The notes below the pieces were generated by a model. The model was not told the origin of the DNA, did no database searches, and saw only the letters and a program-made list of their open reading frames with translations. A program made the position numbers and the translations under genes. Of a stretch of 6,951 nt of DNA, positions 1 to 4,781 are shown one piece after another. Each line of letters starts with the position of its first letter. Positions within the stretch are counted from its first letter, which is position 1. The stretch comes from Actinomycetota bacterium (GTDB lineage: Bacteria; Actinomycetota; Actinomycetes; Actinomycetales; Microbacteriaceae), in contig WLIC01000033.1 in assembly GCA_009702405.1 (NCBI GenBank), forward strand, positions 1 through 6,951, read 5' to 3'.

Positions 1-1101
1 GCTATTCAAGCTGAAATCGCAGTTGACCTAGCTGATGCTGTTCTTTTCGTAGTTGATTCAACTGTTGGACCAACTGCAACCGATGAGCGTGTTGTGAAGA
101 TGCTCAGAGCAAGCAAGAAGCCTGTTCTACTACTTGCCAACAAAGTAGATGACGAAAGAGGTGAAGCAGAAGCTGCTTCACTCTGGTCACTTGGGCTAGG
201 GGAGCCACATCCAGTTTCAGCTTTGCATGGTCGAGGCGTAGCCGATGTTTTAGACAAGGTAATGGAAGTTCTTCCTGAAGTTTCTGCTGTGGCTAAGCAA
301 GAATTTGGTGGCCCTAGAAGAATTGCAATCATTGGTCGACCTAACGTAGGTAAGTCTTCTCTGCTAAACAAGGCAGTTGGTTCTGAACGCGCTGTTGTTA
401 ACGATCTTGCTGGAACAACCAGAGACCCGATCGATGAGCAGGTTGAATTAGGCGGCAAGGTTTGGCGCTTTATCGACACCGCCGGTATCAGAAGAAGAAT
501 CCATTTAGCTCAAGGTGCTGACTTTTATGCATCGCTTAGAACAGCCGCTGCACTTGAAAGAGCTGAAGTTGCTGTTGTCGTTTTGGATGTTACCGAGAAG
601 ATTTCTGAAGGTGACATTCGTATTGTTGACATGGCTTTAGAGTCAGGTCGAGCAATTGTTCTAGCGTTCAATAAGTGGGACAACCTAGATGAAGATAGAC
701 GCGAATACTTAGAGCGCGAGATTGAACAGGATCTTGCTCACGTTGATTGGGCACCAAGAGTAAACATTTCAGCAAAGACTGGTCGTCACTTAGAAAAGCT
801 TGTTCCTGCACTTGAAGTTGCTCTTGATTCTTGGGACACCCGAATCCCAACAGGCAAGCTAAATGCCTTCATCCAAGAATTGGCCATGGAATTCCCGCAC
901 CCAGTTCGTGGCGGTAAGCAACCTCGAATCCTGTTTGCCACTCAGGCAAGCACAAGACCACCTAAGTTTGTGCTGTTCACAACTGGTTTCCTAGATCCTG
1001 GCTACCGCAGATTCATTGTTAGAAGACTGCGTGAAACCTATGGTTTCGAAGGCTCTCCGGTTGAAATCGGCATGCGCGTAAGAGAAAAGCGCAAGCGTTA
1101 A
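1..1101 (+). CDS. der: Ribosome biogenesis GTPase Der (EngA), 3' part
   Basis: Der is a GTPase with two tandem G domains and a C-terminal KH-like domain that acts in assembly of the 50S ribosomal subunit. The reading frame is open from base 1, so the N-terminus, including G1-G3 of the first G domain, lies outside the window; 366 residues remain. In this fragment the first domain retains G4 (NKVD, residues 47-50) and a G5-like SALHGRG (73-79). The second domain is complete: G1 GRPNVGKSS (112-120), G2 region GTTRDPID (138-145), G3 DTAG (159-162), G4 NKWD (223-226) and G5 SAKTG (256-260). The remainder, ending in a basic REKRKR tail, fits the KH-like domain. The GTG at position 94 gives an in-frame 335-residue reading but cannot be the true start, because Der-type sequence continues upstream of it. 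A tRNA gene follows 11 nt after the stop, so read-through into it is likely. Confidence 0.97.
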   Translation, partial: AIQAEIAVDLADAVLFVVDSTVGPTATDERVVKMLRASKKPVLLLANKVDDERGEAEAASLWSLGLGEPHPVSALHGRGVADVLDKVMEVLPEVSAVAKQEFGGPRRIAIIGRPNVGKSSLLNKAVGSERAVVNDLAGTTRDPIDEQVELGGKVWRFIDTAGIRRRIHLAQGADFYASLRTAAALERAEVAVVVLDVTEKISEGDIRIVDMALESGRAIVLAFNKWDNLDEDRREYLEREIEQDLAHVDWAPRVNISAKTGRHLEKLVPALEVALDSWDTRIPTGKLNAFIQELAMEFPHPVRGGKQPRILFATQASTRPPKFVLFTTGFLDPGYRRFIVRRLRETYGFEGSPVEIGMRVREKRKR

Positions 1102-1112
1102 TATTTACTTCA

Positions 1113-1186
1113 CGGGCTATAGCGCAGCTTGGTAGCGCACTTGGCTGGGGGCCAAGGGGCCGTGGGTTCAAATCCCGCTAGCCCGA
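1113..1186 (+). tRNA. tRNA-Pro (anticodon GGG)
   Basis: A complete cloverleaf can be drawn by hand. The acceptor stem CGGGCTA (1113-1119) pairs fully with TAGCCCG (1179-1185), followed by discriminator A1186. The D stem is GCGC/GCGC (1122-1125 with 1135-1138) around loop AGCTTGGTA. The anticodon stem CTTGG/CCAAG (1140-1144 with 1152-1156) encloses loop CTGGGGG, with anticodon GGG at 1147-1149. The variable loop has 5 nt, and the T stem GTGGG/CCCGC (one G-T pair) encloses TTCAAAT. C1:G72 in the acceptor is typical of bacterial tRNA-Pro. CCA is not encoded, so it must be added by the nucleotidyltransferase. GGG reads CCC and CCU codons. The gene sits between der and a phosphatidyltransferase gene with gaps of only 11 and 30 nt, so it may be cut out of a longer transcript. 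Confidence 0.98.
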
Positions 1187-1216
1187 CGGCTAAAACAAAA
1201 CTAGAATCAGGTAATC

Positions 1217-1837
1217 ATGGCAGAGAGCAATCTACAACTAAGCGACAAGGTCTTTACCTGGCCTAACGCGCTTAGCGGTTTGCGCTTGTTGCTGGTGCCA
1301 GTGTTCTTATGGCTAATTCTGATTGATCAAAACTTGCTCGCTTTTGCAGTGCTGGCATTTTCTAGCTTTACTGACTGGCTTGATGGGTTCTTGGCTAGAA
1401 AACTAAATCAGATGTCTCGGTTGGGTCAACTTCTTGACCCTGCAGCTGATCGTTTGTTCATCTTCGCATCTCTTATTGGCCTTGCGATGACCGATAAAGT
1501 TCCATGGTGGCTGGTTGTGGCAGTCGTTGGTAGAGATGTCCTCTTGTTCTTCACTTTGCCGTTTTTAGCCCAGGTTGGCTATGGACCGCTGCCAGTAAAT
1601 TACACCGGCAAGGCTGGAACCTTTGCTCTGCTCTATGCCTTCCCACTTTTGCTCCTGCCTGAAGTGTTGCCTGAGCAAGCAGCTGTGATCGTCTATCCAA
1701 TTGCCTGGGCATTTGCGTTCTGGGGTATCTGGCTCTACTGGTGGACCTGTGGGGTCTATTTACTTCAGGTTTATAACATCAGGAAATTGGCTAGGTCTTC
1801 CTCAGGTATTCTTTTAAGCGAAGAGGAGCGCAATTGA
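1217..1837 (+). CDS. CDP-alcohol phosphatidyltransferase (PgsA2-like)
   Basis: This integral membrane enzyme should transfer a phosphatidyl group from CDP-diacylglycerol to an alcohol acceptor. The family signature D-x2-DG-x2-AR-x8-G-x3-D-x3-D is intact at residues 53-78 (D53, D56, G57, A60, R61, G70, D74, D78), which supplies the metal-binding and catalytic aspartates. About five or six hydrophobic segments follow one another, for example near residues 22-40, 41-52, 80-92, 96-118 and 150-180, with the signature after the second. The length of 206 residues suits a single-domain family member. The substrate cannot be read from sequence. The position next to an FHA gene and ftsR matches Rv1822 (pgsA2) of Mycobacterium tuberculosis, so phosphatidylglycerophosphate synthase or a eukaryotic-type cardiolipin synthase are the main choices. 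The ATG at 1217 has only a weak ribosome site (AGG at 1209-1211). A TAGAAT box at 1202-1207 could be a -10 element giving a very short leader. Confidence 0.9.
   Translation: MAESNLQLSDKVFTWPNALSGLRLLLVPVFLWLILIDQNLLAFAVLAFSSFTDWLDGFLARKLNQMSRLGQLLDPAADRLFIFASLIGLAMTDKVPWWLVVAVVGRDVLLFFTLPFLAQVGYGPLPVNYTGKAGTFALLYAFPLLLLPEVLPEQAAVIVYPIAWAFAFWGIWLYWWTCGVYLLQVYNIRKLARSSSGILLSEEERN
1823..1828 (+). promoter_or_regulatory. Ribosome binding site for the TTG-started FHA gene
   Basis: GAGGAG lies 5 nt before TTG at 1834, inside the 3' end of the phosphatidyltransferase gene. This strong Shine-Dalgarno match at ideal spacing supports the TTG start and translational coupling through the TTGA overlap, in which TTG is the start and TGA the upstream stop. 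Confidence 0.75.
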
Positions 1838-2271
1838 ACGAGTTAGCTAATGGCCCAGCATCTGGCGATGAAATCGAGTCAACTCGTAAATTTGACGAAG
1901 ACCTAATTGACTCAGAACAAGACTCACTTTCCGATGAGGAACAGGCTGCAGTCGAGGCACTACCTGCAGGTAATGCGCTTCTAATCGTTCGACGCGGACC
2001 TAACAAAGGCGCTCGATTCTTACTTGATGCAGATCTAGTTACCGTTGGAAGACACCCAAATGCAGACATCTTCTTAGACGATGTAACAGTCTCTAGAAGA
2101 CATGCTGAAATCTCTAGAAGCGCTGGAGTATTCACAGTAAAAGACTTAGCTTCACTCAATGGCACTTATCTTGCTGGCGCAAGAGTTGAATCTGCTGCTC
2201 TAACTAACAGCAGTGAACTTCAGGTTGGTAAATATCACTTCACTTTTTACGCTTCGAAGAAAGACAGCTAG
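1834..2271 (+). CDS. FHA-domain protein of GarA/OdhI type
   Basis: GarA (mycobacteria) and OdhI (corynebacteria) are small cytosolic FHA proteins. Unphosphorylated, they bind and inhibit 2-oxoglutarate dehydrogenase and affect glutamate metabolism; phosphorylation of an N-terminal threonine by Ser/Thr kinases (PknG/PknB) makes the tail fold onto the FHA domain and switches them off. The protein has 145 residues: an acidic, likely disordered N-terminus (about 1-45) and one FHA domain (about 48-140). The FHA phosphothreonine-binding residues are present: G72-R73, S87 and H90 in SRRH, and N109-G110 in LNGT. The N-terminal motif corresponding to ETTSVF reads ESTRKF (residues 15-20), leaving T17 and S16 as possible phospho-sites. 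The start is TTG, overlapping the upstream stop by 4 nt; ftsR starts 7 nt after its end. Family order (FHA then ftsR) supports the assignment. Whether it truly regulates 2-oxoglutarate dehydrogenase here is inferred. Confidence 0.88.
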   Translation: MNELANGPASGDEIESTRKFDEDLIDSEQDSLSDEEQAAVEALPAGNALLIVRRGPNKGARFLLDADLVTVGRHPNADIFLDDVTVSRRHAEISRSAGVFTVKDLASLNGTYLAGARVESAALTNSSELQVGKYHFTFYASKKDS

Positions 2272-2278
2272 GTAGATC

Positions 2279-2962
2279 ATGGCAGTCAACGAAGCAACGA
2301 GTTTATTCGCACCTAGACCAGGTAAGTTACACACCATTGGTCGTGTAATCGAAATCCTAAAATCTGATTTTCCAGATTTGTCACCTTCAAAGATTCGCTT
2401 CTTAGAAGAGCAGGGTCTAGTAAATCCACTCAGAACTGATTCTGGTTATCGTAAATACTCAGAAGCAGATATCGATCGAGTAAAACTAATTCTTGAATTG
2501 CAGAGAGATAAGTTCTTACCGCTAAAAGTTATTCGCTCTTACTTAGATCACTTAGATGCAGGCAAGCAGCCATCACTTCCAACTGGAACAAGAAGGCCAA
2601 GCGTTAATCGCAAGTTCTCAAAGCTTGAACTTATTGCTGAATCAGGTATCAATGAAACTTTGTTAGCTGAAGCACAGGCAAATGCCTTGATTGGTGTTGA
2701 GCCATTCGAGTACAGCGATATTGAGATTGCCAGATCTTTGATGCAACTTCAGCGCTTCGGTATTTCAGCTAGGCACCTTCGTGGCATCAAGACTGCTGCA
2801 GATCGTGACCTTGGTTTGATTCAAGGTGTCGTTGCCAGCGTCAAAAAGCAAAGAGATCCAGCAGCAAAGTCCCGTGCAGCAGCCTATGCAGCCGAGATTG
2901 AAGCACAATTTGCCAATATTCGATCTGAGCTAATCCGCTCAGTTATCGACAAAATTGACTAA
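2279..2962 (+). CDS. ftsR: MerR-family transcriptional regulator FtsR
   Basis: FtsR (Cg1631 in Corynebacterium glutamicum, Rv1828 in M. tuberculosis) is a MerR-type DNA-binding protein; in C. glutamicum it activates ftsZ and so affects cell division. The 227-residue product has a MerR winged helix-turn-helix at about 18-90, seen in the recognition helix and wing KIRFLEEQGLV and GYRKYSEADIDRV. A second helical, winged-helix-like region lies at about 113-170 (KLELIAESGI, FEYSDIEIARSL), as in this subfamily. There are no cysteine clusters of the metal-sensing MerR type. The ATG at 2279 follows the FHA stop by 7 nt, with AGGTAG at 2270-2275 as a ribosome site, so the gene is probably co-transcribed with the FHA gene. 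The linkage FHA-ftsR is conserved in many actinobacteria. Its target promoters cannot be seen here except perhaps the palindrome downstream at 3025-3049. Confidence 0.92.
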   Translation: MAVNEATSLFAPRPGKLHTIGRVIEILKSDFPDLSPSKIRFLEEQGLVNPLRTDSGYRKYSEADIDRVKLILELQRDKFLPLKVIRSYLDHLDAGKQPSLPTGTRRPSVNRKFSKLELIAESGINETLLAEAQANALIGVEPFEYSDIEIARSLMQLQRFGISARHLRGIKTAADRDLGLIQGVVASVKKQRDPAAKSRAAAYAAEIEAQFANIRSELIRSVIDKID

Positions 2963-3024
2963 CGCGACACGCCGAAGAAGAATATTAACTGCCCTTAGTC
3001 GTAGGTAGCAGCAAGAATTAAGAA

Positions 3025-3049
3025 AAGGTTCAAGGTCTACTTGAACTTT
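3025..3049. promoter_or_regulatory. Inverted repeat, candidate operator before second MerR gene
   Basis: AAGGTTCAAG (3025-3034) and CTTGAACTTT (3040-3049) form 10-base arms that match as an inverted repeat except at one position, separated by GTCTA. The 25-bp site ends 23 nt before the ATG at 3073, in the only sizeable gap of the plus-strand cluster. MerR proteins bind dyads of about this size at promoters, so autoregulation by the downstream MerR protein or control by FtsR is plausible. TATGAA at 3049-3054 could serve as a weak -10 element directly after the dyad. The dyad is seen directly; the binding protein is inferred. The arms are not followed by a T-run, which argues against a terminator. 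Confidence 0.55.
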
Positions 3050-3072
3050 ATGAATATTGAGAGGAGGCCAGC

Positions 3073-3669
3073 ATGGACTCAGCACAACCAGAAAACGTTG
3101 AACCGACTACTGATACTGGCCGAATCGACCTAAGTAAAGCAAGCGATTTCGCTTACCTGCAAGATGATTTATTCGCAGTATCCCAACCTTGGCACGATCC
3201 AAACGTTGGTTACCGTGGAACCTCTGCAGCGGGAGCAGCCGGTATCAGCTATCGTCAACTTGATTACTGGGATAGAACTGCTTTGGTGCAACCAAGTGTC
3301 AGGGGAGCATCAGGTTCAGGAACCCAGAGACTTTATTCATTCCGCGATATCTTGGTTTTGAAGCTAGTTAAGAACTTCTTGGATGCTGGCGTATCGTTAC
3401 AGCAAATCCGCACTGCCATCAATGAACTTCGGGCTGCTGGAATTAGCGACCTAGCTAAAATCACTCTGTTCTCTGACGGAGCTAAGGTTTATCTTTTCAC
3501 TTCAGCTGATGAGATCATCGACTTGATGGACAAGGGCCAGGGAGTATTCGGTATTTCAGTTGGCAAGGTGCTGGACGAGGTTGAGGCAACACTTGCTCAT
3601 ATCGATCCAAGTCACGTTGAAGAGATGGATGAACTAACTCTTCGCAGACTAAACAAAAAAGCTGTTTAG
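3073..3669 (+). CDS. MerR-family regulator, Rv1830 (ResR/McdR) type
   Basis: This 198-residue protein carries a MerR-like winged helix-turn-helix at about residues 54-118: AGISYRQLDYWDRTALV is the recognition part, RLYSFRDILVLKLVKNFLDAG the wing and third helix, and SLQQIRTAINELR the fourth. About 48 residues precede it and an approximately 80-residue C-terminal domain follows. Mycobacterial Rv1830 (ResR/McdR) has the same place downstream of ftsR and has been linked to cell-division control and antibiotic resilience, so a growth or division regulator is the likely role. ATG at 3073 has an excellent ribosome site, GAGGAGG (3061-3067), 5 nt upstream. A palindrome at 3025-3049 probably lies in its promoter. 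The bifunctional-nuclease gene usually found between ftsR and this gene is absent. Its TAG stop is immediately followed by the stop of the convergent parA-like gene, leaving no spacer. Confidence 0.85.
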   Translation: MDSAQPENVEPTTDTGRIDLSKASDFAYLQDDLFAVSQPWHDPNVGYRGTSAAGAAGISYRQLDYWDRTALVQPSVRGASGSGTQRLYSFRDILVLKLVKNFLDAGVSLQQIRTAINELRAAGISDLAKITLFSDGAKVYLFTSADEIIDLMDKGQGVFGISVGKVLDEVEATLAHIDPSHVEEMDELTLRRLNKKAV

Positions 3670-3670
3670 T
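3648..3670. terminator. Weak inverted repeat across convergent stops, possible terminator
   Basis: ACTAAAC (3648-3654) and GTTTAGT (3664-3670) pair perfectly around a 9-nt loop containing an A6 run, with a possible extra G-T pair at 3647/3671. The repeat includes the TAG stop at 3667-3669 and the first base of the convergent gene's stop. The plus-strand copy is followed by T-rich sequence (TCTTCTTCTTTTT, 3673-3685). The stem is mostly A/T and the T-tract is interrupted and delayed, so it is at best a weak terminator. Confidence 0.3.
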
Positions 3671-4713
3671 TAGTCTTCTTCTTTTTCAGTAAGAGATTTA
3701 ATCTGCTTCTCAGTCATGGTCTGACGTAAAACTTCATTGAACTTATCTTGGTATTCCGGTGAAACTGGAGCACTGGTAACCATTTCAATGCGCTCGGCTT
3801 TGGCCTTTAGCTTGTCTTCAGCTGCATGTTTGGATTTTGAACGCTTAACCTCTGACGAATCGTGAGAACGTCTTGAATGCCTGTTTTTAGTGCTAGATCT
3901 GCCGGATTGTTCAATTCGTCTCAGGTCTTCTGATGCAAAAGAAACAGAAACCTGTTCCAACAACTCATCAAATTGAGCCGCTAACTTAGCCGCGGATTGA
4001 CCAGGCCATGAGTGGATTGATCTTCCAGCACCTTGAGCCTGTTGAATCGCAGATTTTTCCTCTATCGGTGTGCTGATAAGCAATTCTCCATAGAGTTCTT
4101 CAAGTTCGTTCACACGATACTGGTGCTCGGCAACGCTTGGTCGTAGTCGGTTGATCAAGATGCCGTATAGGCTCACCTGGCGATTGACTTGCCTTCTAAC
4201 TTCTTGCAGTGCTTTCATTGCAGATTCAACTGCCAGCACAGCATTTATGGATGGCTCAGCTACCAAGAGAACTCGATCGCTAGCCACCCAAGCCATACGG
4301 GTTAATGCGTTGATGCTAGGGGGAGTGTCGATGAGCACAAGGTCGTAGTCCTTCTCGATACGAGACAGCGCTTGTTCCAGGTTCCAAAGTGACTTGAAGC
4401 TTGGGTTAGTGGTGTTCCTAGCGGTCAGCCTAGAATGGCCAACCATAATGTCTAGGCGTCCAGTCTGTCCCTTAGCCCAAGATGACGCTACAATTGCCTT
4501 AAACACAGCGCCGTGTCGGGGCTTCTTGATTACTTCGGCTGCTGAATTATCAAAATCCCCAACCGCACCTAATCCATTGCTGACGTTGCACTGAGGGTCT
4601 AAATCGATCACCAGAGTACGAAGGCCTTTAGACATGGCGGCAGAGGCAAGTCCCAGGGTAACCGTGGTCTTACCAACTCCGCCCTTCAGGGCGCTAATGC
4701 TTAATACATGCAC
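3670..4713 (-). CDS. ParA/MinD-family ATPase (orphan ParA)
   Basis: ParA-family ATPases dimerise with ATP, bind nucleoid DNA and position chromosomes, plasmids or protein complexes, usually with a partner that stimulates hydrolysis. This 347-residue protein shows the deviant Walker A motif KGGVGKTT (residues 10-17, signature lysine K10 and K15), the A' region VIDLDPQ (35-41) with D39, and the Walker B region DLVLIDTPPS (124-133). The ATPase domain ends near residue 260. It is followed by an 85-residue extension, strongly basic and Ser/Arg/Lys-rich at about 264-310, then more acidic to the end (EKEED). The start is GTG at 4713-4711; AAGGT (read on the minus strand at 4729-4725) is a rather distant ribosome site. 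No parB or parS-like dyad is visible, so this is probably not the main parAB locus. It is convergent with the MerR gene and divergent from pyruvate carboxylase. Nothing suggests plasmid origin; its cargo is unknown. Confidence 0.9.
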   Translation of the reverse strand: MHVLSISALKGGVGKTTVTLGLASAAMSKGLRTLVIDLDPQCNVSNGLGAVGDFDNSAAEVIKKPRHGAVFKAIVASSWAKGQTGRLDIMVGHSRLTARNTTNPSFKSLWNLEQALSRIEKDYDLVLIDTPPSINALTRMAWVASDRVLLVAEPSINAVLAVESAMKALQEVRRQVNRQVSLYGILINRLRPSVAEHQYRVNELEELYGELLISTPIEEKSAIQQAQGAGRSIHSWPGQSAAKLAAQFDELLEQVSVSFASEDLRRIEQSGRSSTKNRHSRRSHDSSEVKRSKSKHAAEDKLKAKAERIEMVTSAPVSPEYQDKFNEVLRQTMTEKQIKSLTEKEED

Positions 4714-4781
4714 CCAATAAGGCTACCTTTTGATTGACGTGCAAACCGCTATTTGTTCGCTTGACTGCAGGAACGGAACCC
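4714..4781. promoter_or_regulatory. Divergent promoter region between parA-like gene and pyc
   Basis: These 68 nt separate two divergent starts and must hold the transcription starts of one or both genes, unless the promoters lie inside the coding regions. A TTGACG at 4734-4739 resembles a plus-strand -35 element, but no convincing -10 is spaced correctly. An imperfect inverted repeat GCAAAC/GTTCGC (4741-4746 and 4755-4760, one mismatch) could be an operator. AGGA at 4769-4772 is the likely ribosome site for the carboxylase. Confidence 0.4.

Noticed and set aside
6..479. 157-residue open frame on the minus strand
   Set aside because: It lies antisense to der, whose GTPase motifs prove the plus frame; the minus translation is Ser/Thr/Pro-rich low-complexity sequence with no recognisable domain.
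1791..2165. 124-residue open frame on the minus strand
   Set aside because: It is antisense to the FHA gene, which has intact FHA motifs and a good ribosome site; the minus frame shows no domain.
2989..3011. Possible hairpin CTGC...GCAG after ftsR as a terminator
   Set aside because: Only four clean pairs plus a bulged extension, a long loop and no following T-run.
3025..3049. HspR-type HAIR element
   Set aside because: The HAIR consensus CTTGAGT-N7-ACTCAAG is not matched; the arms differ in sequence order and spacing.
2963..3072. Remnant of the missing bifunctional-nuclease gene
   Set aside because: Reading the 110-nt gap in plus frames gives only short, stop-interrupted peptides with no recognisable similarity.
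3164..3361. 65-residue plus-strand frame inside the second MerR gene
   Set aside because: Out of frame with the MerR protein, no ribosome site, no recognisable motif.
4151..4594. Two short plus-strand frames (65 and 66 residues) at 4151-4348 and 4394-4594
   Set aside because: Both are antisense to the ParA ATPase domain and show no family features.
3670..4713. ParA gene as a sign of a plasmid or integrated element next to a tRNA
   Set aside because: No ParB, integrase, transposase or direct repeat of the tRNA 3' end is visible, and the surrounding genes are conserved core genes with similar codon use.
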